NCBI RefSeq assembly: GCF_000807255.1
Contig: NZ_CP009268.1
Span: 186,001-250,000, forward strand
DNA: 64,000 nucleotides
Direction: 5' to 3'
From: Clostridium pasteurianum DSM 525 = ATCC 6013
GTDB taxonomy: Bacteria > Bacillota > Clostridia > Clostridiales > Clostridiaceae
The position numbers and the translations under genes are program-made. Under the pieces are notes generated by a model. That model saw only the letters and a program-made list of their open reading frames with translations. It ran no database searches and was not told where the DNA came from. This document shows, piece after piece, positions 51,485 to 60,496 of the stretch (the stretch's first letter is position 1; the number at the start of each line of letters is the position of its first letter).

Positions 51485-52750
51485 ATGAAAAGCAAGTTGA
51501 TTAAGGCTATTATTGCATGTGTAGTAGTTGCTGTTTTAGGTACAGGCGGATATTTTGGATATAAAAATTATTTTGGTAAGAAGACAACTACTGCATCTAC
51601 AAGATATTATAGTACAGCAGTTAAGAAGATGAATTTAAGTGAAACTATACAGGGAACGGGAGCGGTCTATTCAGGGTCAACGAAGGAAGTATCCCCAAAT
51701 AATAATGGGACACTATCTGGATTGACTGTGAAGGTAGGAGATACTGTACAGGCAGGTCAGACCTTATTTACAGCCAGCAGCAGTGAATTAACTTCTGCCG
51801 TGACTTCGGCAGAAAATAACCTTGAAAAGGCAAAGCTTGCCTTAGAGTCAGATCAGAGTGCAGAAAAGGTAGATTCGAATAAAGTTGAACAAGATGAAAT
51901 ATCTGTAAGTGAAGCGGAAGAGAAATTAGCAGATGCAAAGGCAGCAGCTAATAATATAACAGTCACTGCTCCTATAGGGGGCCTTGTTACTGCAGTAAAT
52001 AATGTAAATGGCGATACAGTTCAAGCAGGGAAAAGCGTGCTTACAATACAGAATATGAGCAATTTAAATATTAATGTATCTGTAGATGAATTAGACGTAA
52101 ACAAAGTTGCTTTAAATCAAAAAACTACCATAAAATTTGATGCAATTTCAGATAAAAGTTATGAAGGAAAAGTTGCAGCAATATCACAGACAGGAACTAC
52201 TTCAAATAATGTAACTACATACAATGTAGTTGTCAGTATAACGAATCCTGATTCAAATATAAAAATAGGAATGAATGGTACTGCTACTATTGCAGTACAG
52301 AGTAAAGAAAATGCTTTAGTAATTCCGGCAGAAGCCTTAGTGGAAACAAATGGTCAGAAATATGTAAGAGTAGATAGCAGCAGTAGTTCCTCTCAAAGCA
52401 GTAATGGCAGTTCAACTGCAACAAATAGCACGGCTAATGCACAAAGTAACAATTTTGGCAGTGAAAACAGCAGAAGTGGAAATGGTACAACAACTTTTTC
52501 AAATAGCGGCAAATTAGTAGCAATAAAAACAGGATTGGAAACTGAAGATTACATAGAAGTTACGGAAGGGATAAGTGAAGGGCAAAAAGTATTGGTTCAG
52601 CTGCCTCAGTCCACTACTACAAATAGCAATAGAAATAACGGATTTGGTGGTATGAATAGCAGAGGTCTTGAAGGAGGCGGAAGTGGTTTTCAAGGTAGCA
52701 GAAGTTCACAGGGTGGAAGCGGTTCTCAAGCACCTGGAGGTGGAAATTAG
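51485..52750 (+). CDS. MacA-like periplasmic adaptor of an ABC exporter
   Basis: This 421-residue protein has an N-terminal membrane segment (about residues 6-27), lipoyl-like half-motifs (GTLSGLTVKVGDTVQAGQTL near 80 and APIGGLVTAVNNVNGDTVQA near 162) and a short coiled coil between them. A beta-barrel domain and a low-complexity Ser/Asn/Gly-rich stretch (about 295-340) and tail (about 380-421) complete it. It is the first gene of an adaptor-ATPase-permease set like MacAB or the antimicrobial-peptide exporters of Firmicutes. GGAGGG precedes the ATG. Confidence 0.87.
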   Translation: MKSKLIKAIIACVVVAVLGTGGYFGYKNYFGKKTTTASTRYYSTAVKKMNLSETIQGTGAVYSGSTKEVSPNNNGTLSGLTVKVGDTVQAGQTLFTASSSELTSAVTSAENNLEKAKLALESDQSAEKVDSNKVEQDEISVSEAEEKLADAKAAANNITVTAPIGGLVTAVNNVNGDTVQAGKSVLTIQNMSNLNINVSVDELDVNKVALNQKTTIKFDAISDKSYEGKVAAISQTGTTSNNVTTYNVVVSITNPDSNIKIGMNGTATIAVQSKENALVIPAEALVETNGQKYVRVDSSSSSSQSSNGSSTATNSTANAQSNNFGSENSRSGNGTTTFSNSGKLVAIKTGLETEDYIEVTEGISEGQKVLVQLPQSTTTNSNRNNGFGGMNSRGLEGGGSGFQGSRSSQGGSGSQAPGGGN

Positions 52751-52791
52751 ATGAGAGACAGTCTCAGAGAGTTATGTAAGGAGGGAAAGAA

Positions 52792-53508
52792 ATGACAGAA
52801 GCTTTAAATAGTAAAGATATAATTAAAATGACTAATATAAATAAAGTATACAAAATGGGCAATAATGAATTTAATGCACTCAGTGATGTGAACTTAACTA
52901 TCTCTGAAGGAGAATATGTGGCTATTGTGGGGCCCTCTGGAGCTGGAAAATCTACTCTTATGAATATTATAGGATGTCTTGATAAGGCCAGTAGTGGTGA
53001 GTATATTTTAGATGGATTAAATACTAGTTGTAATGATAATAAATTGGCTGAAATAAGAAATAAAAAGATAGGATTTATATTTCAGAATTATAATTTACTG
53101 CCTAAATTAAATATATTTGAGAATGTGGAATTACCATTATTGTATTTAGGATATCCAAATAATAAGTCAAAAGAGAAAATAAAATCCGTTGTTGAAAAAG
53201 TTGGATTATCAAATCATTTAAAACATAAACCTTCAGAATTATCCGGAGGTCAAATGCAAAGAGTTGCCATAGCTAGGGCTTTAGTTACAGATCCACAGTT
53301 GATTCTTGCAGATGAGCCTACAGGAGCTTTGGACAGTAGAACCGGTAAAGAAGTATTAAAGATGCTAATGGATTTAAATGATGAAGGAAATACTATAGTA
53401 ATGATTACACATGATATGGAGATAGCTTCTCATGCTAAAAGAATTATTACTGTAAAAGATGGAAGAATAATCTCAGATAGTTTAAATAATAGGGAGGTAG
53501 GAGCATGA
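52792..53508 (+). CDS. MacB/LolD-type ABC transporter ATP-binding protein
   Basis: This 238-residue ATPase has Walker A GPSGAGKST (about residue 43), a Q-loop FQNYNLLP, the signature LSGGQMQR (about 147), Walker B LILADEPTGALDS (about 168) and the H-loop ITHDME. It energises the adjacent FtsX-like permease. GTAAGGAGGG precedes the ATG, and its stop overlaps the permease start (ATGA). Confidence 0.95.
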   Translation: MTEALNSKDIIKMTNINKVYKMGNNEFNALSDVNLTISEGEYVAIVGPSGAGKSTLMNIIGCLDKASSGEYILDGLNTSCNDNKLAEIRNKKIGFIFQNYNLLPKLNIFENVELPLLYLGYPNNKSKEKIKSVVEKVGLSNHLKHKPSELSGGQMQRVAIARALVTDPQLILADEPTGALDSRTGKEVLKMLMDLNDEGNTIVMITHDMEIASHAKRIITVKDGRIISDSLNNREVGA

Positions 53509-54701
53509 AATTCACAAAACTTGTTAAAATAGCCCTATCTTCAGTGTGGAATAATAAAATGCGTTCTTTTCTTACAATGCTGGGTATAATTATCGGCATA
53601 TCTTCAGTAATTATACTTGTGGGCATAGGACAGGGAACTCAAAAAGAGGTTAGCGACCAGATTGAAAGTTTAGGGACCAATCTTATAACAGCAAATATTA
53701 TGAGTTCTAAATCCATAACCATTAGTGATGAAGATTTAGCTGATTTAAAAGCTAAACCAGGTATTAAAGAAATTGCTCCTCAAATATCGGAATCAAATAT
53801 AAATATAAAATATGGAAGTAAATCCAGTACTACTACATTAGAAGCATCCACTCCAGAGTATTTAGATATTAGAAGTCTTTCAGTAAGTTTAGGGAGATTT
53901 ATAACGGATAGAGATGTAAAAAATAGATTTAATGTAGCTGTAATAGGTACTGAAACTGCAGAAAATGTATTTGGAGATACAAATGTAGTTGGAAATGCAA
54001 TATATATTAATGGTATAGAGTTTAAGGTAATTGGTGTCCTAAAATCAGAGGGAACCTCAAGTTCAGGTTCCAGTGATGACAGAATAATAGTTCCGCTAAC
54101 TTCCGGTCAAAGACTTTTAAAGACAGCCAATGCAAAAACCTATTATATATCAGCAGAGGATAAAGACAAAGTTGACATAGCAATGGGATATATACAATTA
54201 TTTTTAGATAAAAAATTTGGACTGCCAGGAAATGCCAGCAGCACAACTACTAATAGTTATTATAGAGTTATGAGTCAAACAAGTCTCCTTGATACTGCTA
54301 CATCAACTACCAAAAGCATGACTACTATGCTTGCAGGTGTTGCAGCTATATCCCTTGTAGTAGGTGGCATAGGAATAATGAATATAATGCTTGTGTCAGT
54401 AGTTGAAAGGACAAAAGAAATAGGAACACGAAAGGCTATTGGAGCTAAACGAAGAACCATACTTTTACAATTTTTAATAGAAGCAGCAGCCGTAAGTGCT
54501 GTGGGTGGTGCTATTGGTGTGGCTTTTGGATATATAGGTGCCTTTATAGGAGAAAAGTTTTTTTCCACAACAATTGTCATATCTAATAATGTGGTGCTAG
54601 GTTCTTTCTTATTTTCGGTATTAGTAGGATTAATATTTGGAATTTATCCAGCTAATAAGGCATCAAAATTAAATCCAATAGATGCTTTAAGATTTGAATA
54701 A
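53505..54701 (+). CDS. MacB-like ABC transporter permease
   Basis: The 398-residue permease has one N-terminal membrane segment (MLGIIIGISSVIILVGIG, about 25-42) and a large extracytoplasmic MacB periplasmic core domain (about 50-265). Three C-terminal segments carry the FtsX signature (VVERTKEIGTRKAIGAKRRTI, about 300-320; PANKASKLNPIDALR at the end). With the adaptor and ATPase it would export peptides, antibiotics or lipids. It is translationally coupled to the ATPase. Confidence 0.94.
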   Translation: MKFTKLVKIALSSVWNNKMRSFLTMLGIIIGISSVIILVGIGQGTQKEVSDQIESLGTNLITANIMSSKSITISDEDLADLKAKPGIKEIAPQISESNINIKYGSKSSTTTLEASTPEYLDIRSLSVSLGRFITDRDVKNRFNVAVIGTETAENVFGDTNVVGNAIYINGIEFKVIGVLKSEGTSSSGSSDDRIIVPLTSGQRLLKTANAKTYYISAEDKDKVDIAMGYIQLFLDKKFGLPGNASSTTTNSYYRVMSQTSLLDTATSTTKSMTTMLAGVAAISLVVGGIGIMNIMLVSVVERTKEIGTRKAIGAKRRTILLQFLIEAAAVSAVGGAIGVAFGYIGAFIGEKFFSTTIVISNNVVLGSFLFSVLVGLIFGIYPANKASKLNPIDALRFE

Positions 54702-54723
54702 GATAAAAAATGAGGTGATAAAA

Positions 54724-55698
54724 TTGGAAGATAAAGCTGTTTATTCTGTAGTAGTGCCTTTATATAATGAAGAATTGGTAATCAATGAAACTTATAAAAA
54801 GCTTACTTGGGTGATGGATTGTACTAAAGAAAATTATGAAATTGTATTTATAAATGATGGAAGTAAAGATTCAACTAAAAGTAAAGTTCAGGAGATATGT
54901 AGAGAAGACAGTAAAATAAAACTTGTAAATTTCTCAAGAAATTTTGGCCATCAGGCGGCAATAACTGCGGGAATGAATATAGCCGAAGGTGCTGCTATTA
55001 TAGTAATAGATGCAGATCTTCAGGATCCTCCGGAAGTAATATTAAAGATGATTGGAAAGTGGAAAGAAGGATATGAAGTTGTATACGGAAAAAGAGTTAA
55101 AAGAGAAGGAGAAACTTTTTTTAAGAAATTTACGTCTATGGCTTTTTACAGAGTATTAAAGAGTATGACTACAATTGATATTCCAGTAGATACGGGAGAT
55201 TTTAGACTTATAGATAGAAAAGTACGTAATGCTTTGGAGTTATTACCAGAAAAAAATAGGTATGTAAGAGGTCTTGTAAGCTGGGTAGGATATAAACAAA
55301 CTTTTGTAGAATTTGTAAGACGTGAAAGATTTGCAGGAGAGAGTAAATATCCTCTTAGTAAAATGATGAAATTAGCTTTTGATGGAATAACTGCATTTTC
55401 ATATAAACCACTTATATTTTCGGCATATATAGGAGTTATATCCCTCTTTATAGGTATAATATTGTTTATTGGAGTATCTATAAGAGATTTAATTAAACAT
55501 ATCAGCCTGTTAAATATCAGTTTTATATTATCCATAAATCTTATAATGTGTGGTTTTATATTAATAAGTATGGGAATACTGGGACAATATATTGGACGAA
55601 TAATGGATGAAACTAAGGATAGACCATTATATATAGTAGATAATATAATCAATTATAAAAATACTCAGGGAAGACAGGAAATTAAATATATAAAATAA
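54724..55698 (+). CDS. GtrB/DPM1-like family 2 glycosyltransferase
   Basis: This membrane-associated enzyme transfers a sugar from a nucleotide donor to polyprenyl phosphate. The GT-A domain (about residues 1-220) has YSVVVPLYNEE and the metal motif VIDADLQDPPE (about 98-108). Two C-terminal membrane segments follow (about 225-255 and 262-292). TTG 54724 is preferred to the upstream TTG 54694 because GAGGTGAT lies 6 bases before it; the length is then about 324 residues. The gene begins just after the ABC permease, so it may be in the same transcript. Confidence 0.88.
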   Translation: MEDKAVYSVVVPLYNEELVINETYKKLTWVMDCTKENYEIVFINDGSKDSTKSKVQEICREDSKIKLVNFSRNFGHQAAITAGMNIAEGAAIIVIDADLQDPPEVILKMIGKWKEGYEVVYGKRVKREGETFFKKFTSMAFYRVLKSMTTIDIPVDTGDFRLIDRKVRNALELLPEKNRYVRGLVSWVGYKQTFVEFVRRERFAGESKYPLSKMMKLAFDGITAFSYKPLIFSAYIGVISLFIGIILFIGVSIRDLIKHISLLNISFILSINLIMCGFILISMGILGQYIGRIMDETKDRPLYIVDNIINYKNTQGRQEIKYIK

Positions 55699-55867
55699 AG
55701 ATATTTTATACTAAAAAATTAATTTCTAAATATATAATTATAATAAATAAACAAGAATTAAATATATAAAATGTAAAAATTACTAATAAAAACTTTGTCA
55801 TATATCTAATTAATAATTAATCATATGGTTATAATAACCTCGTAAATAACTATTAGGAGGTAACAAT

Positions 55868-56644
55868 ATGATTAAATTTGTAAAAAAAATTGCAGCAATG
55901 GCTCTTTGCTTAGCAATAGGAATAAGTGCTACAGCTTATGCTAATCCCGAAACAAATAATGCAGCTAAAAAAGAAAATATTAATCAGTACAATAAAGGGG
56001 TTAATGAAGAAAATAAGGGCCATGATAATACAGAAAATAAAGGATCACATGAAGGTCATCACCATAAGGGAAAGATTTTAGATAAACTAGGTATAACAAG
56101 AGAAGAATTAGAAGAGGCAAGAGGATCTGGCAAAAGCTTTTTTGATCTTGCTAAGGCAAAAGGCCACAGTGAATCAGAAGTAAAAAAAATAATGATAGAA
56201 GATAGAAATAATTATATAGATCAAGCAGTTAAGGATAAAAAAATTACCAAGGAAAAAGCTGATCAAATAAAAAATATAGTAAATGAGAAAATTAAAAATT
56301 GGGATGGAAATCTTAAAGAAGATTCACACAATAGAGATGAGGAAAATAAAACTAAAGAGAATTTTAATGAGGGAAATAGCGGAAGTAATGTAAATGATGA
56401 AAATAATTCATCTAAAAAGGGTACAACAAGTGAAGGTAATACAAATAAAGAAACTACTGATAGTACTACAAATAAAAATGATGTGAATAGTGAAAATAAG
56501 GGAAGTAGCGAAAATAGTTCAGATAATAAAAGTAACATAGAAAATGAAGCCAATAAAGAAAATGCTAAAAGCAATACTTCTAAAGACAATAAAACACAAA
56601 ATAATACAACAAATAATAAATATAAAAGTAATAGTAATAGATAA
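55868..56644 (+). CDS. Secreted protein with helical domain and low-complexity tail
   Basis: The 258-residue product has a signal peptide (MIKFVKKIAAMALCLAIG, then ATAYA-NPE) and an N/K/E-rich linker with a histidine cluster (SHEGHHHKGK, about 62-71). A compact helical part (about 72-140; LDKLGITREELEEARGSGKS onward) resembles the DUF2680-type repeats of clostridial secreted proteins. The rest is a low-complexity Asn/Ser/Lys/Glu tail of about 110 residues. There is no sortase signal. AGGAGG precedes the ATG. The function is unknown; the histidines could bind metal. Confidence 0.7.
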   Translation: MIKFVKKIAAMALCLAIGISATAYANPETNNAAKKENINQYNKGVNEENKGHDNTENKGSHEGHHHKGKILDKLGITREELEEARGSGKSFFDLAKAKGHSESEVKKIMIEDRNNYIDQAVKDKKITKEKADQIKNIVNEKIKNWDGNLKEDSHNRDEENKTKENFNEGNSGSNVNDENNSSKKGTTSEGNTNKETTDSTTNKNDVNSENKGSSENSSDNKSNIENEANKENAKSNTSKDNKTQNNTTNNKYKSNSNR

Positions 56645-56717
56645 ATCTTTTACTAATATAAAAAATAACTATTGGTTATTTGATATAAGAATATTCTTTA
56701 GATGGTATTCTTTTATA

Positions 56718-56766
56718 AAAGTTGTCTCACAATGTATGTTTATATATTGTGAGACAGCTTTTTATA
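56718..56766 (+). terminator. Rho-independent terminator before nadA
   Basis: The arms gttgtctcacaat and attgtgagacagct pair around an A/T loop and are followed by tttttata. Confidence 0.9.
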
Positions 56767-56873
56767 GCATTATCAACTTAATTTATTTTATATCTTGATA
56801 ATACAAAACTATAGTGATATATTTAGAGATAAGTGTATATACAGCTTTTAATATAGAACGGAGGACTGTGGAA

Positions 56874-57782
56874 ATGTCTGAATATTTAAATGAAGAAATA
56901 AGAAAACTTAAAGAAAATAAAAATGCTATAATTTTAGCACATTACTATCAAGTACCTGAGATTCAGGATGCTGCTGATTTTATAGGAGATTCTTTTGAAT
57001 TGAGTAGGCGTGCCAAAGAAAATGATGCAGACCTGATAATTTTTTGCGGTGTAAGGTTTATGGCAGAAAGTGCAAAAATTTTATCACCACATAAGAAAGT
57101 ATTACTTCCAGTGAAAGAAGCAGGCTGTCCAATGGCTGATATGGCTACAGCTAAGCAGATTGTTGATATGAAAAGGGAATATCCTAATGCAAAAGTTGTT
57201 ACTTATGTAAATTCTTCTGTAGAGGCAAAAGCTGTTTCAGATGTCTGTTGCACTTCATCTAATGCTATAAATATTGTTAAAAATATAGATGCTGATGAGA
57301 TAATATTTGCTCCTGATAAAAATTTAGGTTCATATATTCAAGAAAATGTTCCAGAAAAGAAAATTATTTTATGGAAGGGTCATTGTTGTGTTCATGACAG
57401 AATTAGTAAAGAAGACGTTCTCAGGGGCAAAGAACAGTGTAGTACAGCCAAAGTTTTAGTTCATCCTGAATGTAGAAAAGAAGTTAGGGATTTAGCTGAT
57501 TATATTGGAAGTACCAGTGGAATAATTAATTATGCAAGAGAAAGCAAATATGATAAATTTCTCATTGTTACGGAGGAAGGAGTTCTGCATAAATTAAAAA
57601 AGGAAAATCCTAATAAGCAGTTCTTTTCATTAAGAGGCATGACCTGTAAAAACATGAAAAAAACTTCTTTGGACAACGTATATTGGAGTCTCGATGAAGA
57701 TTACTATGAGATAAATATAGATGAAGAAATAAGGAAAAAGGCTGCTAATGCTTTAGAAAATATGCTTATTTTAGGGAAGTGA
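56874..57782 (+). CDS. nadA: Quinolinate synthase
   Basis: NadA condenses iminoaspartate with dihydroxyacetone phosphate to give quinolinate, using a 4Fe-4S cluster. Conserved features are ILAHYYQVPEIQDAADFIGDS (start), the cysteines in EAGCPMADM, CCTSSNA, GHCCVHD and HPEC, and MTCKNMKKTSL near the end. ATG 56874 follows CGGAGGA by 9-10 bases and gives 302-303 residues; the earlier in-frame start at 56814 lacks a site. It heads the nadABC operon. Confidence 0.96.
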   Translation: MSEYLNEEIRKLKENKNAIILAHYYQVPEIQDAADFIGDSFELSRRAKENDADLIIFCGVRFMAESAKILSPHKKVLLPVKEAGCPMADMATAKQIVDMKREYPNAKVVTYVNSSVEAKAVSDVCCTSSNAINIVKNIDADEIIFAPDKNLGSYIQENVPEKKIILWKGHCCVHDRISKEDVLRGKEQCSTAKVLVHPECRKEVRDLADYIGSTSGIINYARESKYDKFLIVTEEGVLHKLKKENPNKQFFSLRGMTCKNMKKTSLDNVYWSLDEDYYEINIDEEIRKKAANALENMLILGK

Positions 57783-57786
57783 TTAA

Positions 57787-59088
57787 ATGGATATATATAC
57801 AGACATTTTAATTGTTGGATGTGGCGTAGCAGGGATGTATTCAGCTTTAAATATAGATAAAAAATATAAAGTTGTTATAATTTCAAAATCTAAAGCAGAA
57901 GAATGTAACACTTATCTTGCTCAAGGAGGAATCTCCTGTGCTAGAGGTTATGAAGATATAGATCTTTTTGTGGAAGATACTATTAAAGCTGGTAAGAATA
58001 AAAATAGATTGGAAGCAGTAAAAATTCTGGCAGAAGAATCTGTGGAAAATATTCATAGATTAATTGAATTTGGTATGAAATTTGACTATAAAGATGGTCA
58101 ATTGGATTATACTAGAGAAGGTGCTCATAGTATAAATAGAATAGTCCATTCTACGGACGAAACTGGCAAGAAAGTATTTGAAACACTTTTTCATCAAGTT
58201 AAAAACAGAGATAACATAACTGTGTATGAAGATACTATTTTAGTTGACATATTAAAGCTTAATGAAGGGTGCTGCGGAGGTATAGTAAAGATAGACAATA
58301 GAGTAGATTATATTCACTCAAAATATACAATCTTAGCTTCTGGAGGTATAGGGGGATTATTTTTAAATTCTACAAACAGAAGGACTATTACTGCGGATGG
58401 TATCGCTATAGCTTTAAGAAATGATATAGAAGTGGAAAATCTACAATATGTCCAATTTCACCCTACTGCATTATATCAAGATAATTCACAGGAAAGGAAA
58501 TTTCTTATATCTGAATCCCTAAGAGGTGAAGGTGCAAAACTTTTTAATATCAATAAACAGCGTTTTGTAGATGAACTTTTGCCAAGAGATATAGTGGCTG
58601 ATAGAATATGGAGAGAAGAAAAAAATACTAACTCGAAATTTGTGTATTTAGATGCAAGTTTTATGAACAGCGATTTTTTAATAAATAGATTTCCTGGTAT
58701 ATATAGAGAATGTAAAAATAGAAAAATAGATATTACAAAGGAGCCTATACCGGTTACACCAGTACAGCATTATTTTATGGGTGGTATAAAGGTGGATTCA
58801 AATTCTAAAACTTCTATGAATAATTTATATGCCTGTGGAGAAGTAAGCTGTACAGGTGTTCATGGTGCCAATAGACTTGCCAGTAACTCATTGTTAGAGG
58901 GATTGGTTTTTTCTAGAAGAGCGGCTTTAGATATAAATAAAAATATATATGATAAAAATATAGTGAATATAAAAAGAGATATTAGCCTGGAAGAGGCTGA
59001 TAATTTAATCAATTTAAATCTAGAATGTATAACTAATGAATTTAAAAAAGTATTAGGAGAAAAAAGACATGAACTCATTAATAATTGA
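57787..59088 (+). CDS. nadB: L-aspartate oxidase
   Basis: NadB oxidises aspartate to iminoaspartate for NadA. The FAD-binding motif DILIVGCGVAGMYSAL (about residues 5-20) and the conserved NTYLAQGGIS, ASGGIGGLF, FHPTALY and GVHGANRLASNSLLEGLVF are present. At 433 residues it lacks most of the C-terminal helical domain found in the ~530-residue enzymes, as in several anaerobes; an anaerobic electron acceptor such as fumarate is likely. It starts 4 bases after nadA and overlaps nadC by 20 bases. Confidence 0.96.
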   Translation: MDIYTDILIVGCGVAGMYSALNIDKKYKVVIISKSKAEECNTYLAQGGISCARGYEDIDLFVEDTIKAGKNKNRLEAVKILAEESVENIHRLIEFGMKFDYKDGQLDYTREGAHSINRIVHSTDETGKKVFETLFHQVKNRDNITVYEDTILVDILKLNEGCCGGIVKIDNRVDYIHSKYTILASGGIGGLFLNSTNRRTITADGIAIALRNDIEVENLQYVQFHPTALYQDNSQERKFLISESLRGEGAKLFNINKQRFVDELLPRDIVADRIWREEKNTNSKFVYLDASFMNSDFLINRFPGIYRECKNRKIDITKEPIPVTPVQHYFMGGIKVDSNSKTSMNNLYACGEVSCTGVHGANRLASNSLLEGLVFSRRAALDINKNIYDKNIVNIKRDISLEEADNLINLNLECITNEFKKVLGEKRHELINN

Positions 59089-59905
59089 TAATATAATAAT
59101 TGATGCTTTAAAAGAAGATGGTGCCTATGATGATATTACTACAAATTCTATTGTAAATACAGAGAATAGATGCAAAGTAGACCTTATAGTGAAAGAAGAT
59201 GGTATACTTTGCGGTACTGAGGTGTTTAAAAGAGTATTTGAAGTTTTAGGTGGTGTATCAGTAGAGTTTTATGCTAAAGATGGTGATAATGTAAAGAATG
59301 GACAGGTAATTGCAGAAATAAAAGGCTCAACTTCCAGTGTACTCAGTGGAGAAAGAGTAGCTTTAAATATACTTCAGAGGATGAGTGGCATAGCAACTTT
59401 AACTAATAAGTTTATAGAAAAACTTCAGGGAACAAAAACTAAATTATTGGATACGAGAAAGACTACTCCAAATTTGAGAGTATTAGAGAGATATGCAGTA
59501 AAAATTGGAGGAGGAGAAAATCATAGATATAATTTGAGTGACGGTGTGCTCATTAAAGATAATCATATAGCAGCCGCTGGAGGCATAAAAAATGCTATTG
59601 AAATGACCAGAAAAAATGTTTCTTTTGTAAAGAAAATAGAAGTTGAAACAGAAACCTTAGAACAGGTAAAGGAGGCTGTCTCGGCTAAGGCAGATGTAAT
59701 AATGTTAGATAATATGAAGGTTGATACCATAAGAAAGGCATTGGATATAATTAATGGTGGGGCCCTTACAGAAGTATCTGGCAATGTGGATCTTGAAACT
59801 ATAAGATCTTTAGCCGAAACGGGAGTAGATTATATATCTACAGGTTATGTAACGCACTCTTATAAAGTACTTGATTTAAGTATGAAAAATTTGACTTTGA
59901 TTTAA
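59069..59905 (+). CDS. nadC: Nicotinate-nucleotide pyrophosphorylase (carboxylating)
   Basis: NadC converts quinolinate and PRPP to nicotinate mononucleotide. Substrate-binding motifs include LNILQRMSGIAT (about 104-115), DTRKTTPNLR (about 131-140), GGGENHRYNLSDGVLIKDNH (about 150-169), EVETETLEQV (about 191) and VDYISTGYVTHS at the end. The 278-residue length is normal. The gene overlaps the end of nadB and closes the operon. Confidence 0.97.
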   Translation: MNSLIIDNIIIDALKEDGAYDDITTNSIVNTENRCKVDLIVKEDGILCGTEVFKRVFEVLGGVSVEFYAKDGDNVKNGQVIAEIKGSTSSVLSGERVALNILQRMSGIATLTNKFIEKLQGTKTKLLDTRKTTPNLRVLERYAVKIGGGENHRYNLSDGVLIKDNHIAAAGGIKNAIEMTRKNVSFVKKIEVETETLEQVKEAVSAKADVIMLDNMKVDTIRKALDIINGGALTEVSGNVDLETIRSLAETGVDYISTGYVTHSYKVLDLSMKNLTLI

Positions 59906-59955
59906 GCAAAAGAGTATATTTGTAATTTTATAAATATGCTCTTTTGTTTGCAAAA
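59906..59955 (+). terminator. Rho-independent terminator after nadC
   Basis: The arms gcaaaagagtatattt and aaatatgctcttttg(tttgc) pair around an A/T loop, with T-rich sequence behind. Confidence 0.8.
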
Positions 59956-60496
59956 AATTAATAAAAAATTTTAATTGAAATGTATTATTTTGTATTATAT
60001 GTAGTATAATAGGTTTATAAATTTAAAACTAGCTAGTAAATTTTTATAACATAATAAATTAATTTGTTTTATTACGCCTAACTTAAGAAAAAAATTTAAT
60101 ATGAAGAGCTAAGATAAAAATTATTATAATAATCTACAATTATACTGCAAGTCTACAATATTTATAAAAATTAAAAAAATGTTTACATTAATTAAAATGT
60201 TGATTTTAATTGGATTTGGATACTTTATAATTAACATAAAATTACAAACATGCCTCTAATAAAGAGAAAATCGAAGAAATTTCAAGCTTTTTAATGGTAT
60301 TACCAGATGATGTGAAATTTATTTCATATTTTATAGAATTATGAACCTTTATAAGATTTGTAAATTTATATAATAGGAATATAATAAATCTATAGATAAA
60401 AGATGGTACTATCTAATCTAACAATTCTAACAATTTTTTAATAGCCTGTAGGATACATGAGTTCTATTTACTATTAGTTTGTGAGGAGGATTTTTC
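59956..60496. other. Long A/T-rich gap with a possible gene fragment
   Basis: No intact gene was found. At about 60250-60348 the + strand has an open frame of about 33 codons ending in TGA (EKIEEISSFLMVLPDDVKF in the middle) that looks like real protein sequence. It has no start codon with a ribosome binding site, so it may be the end of a decayed gene. The AGGAGG at 60484 belongs to the next gene. The rest looks like promoter and leader sequence. Confidence 0.45.
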
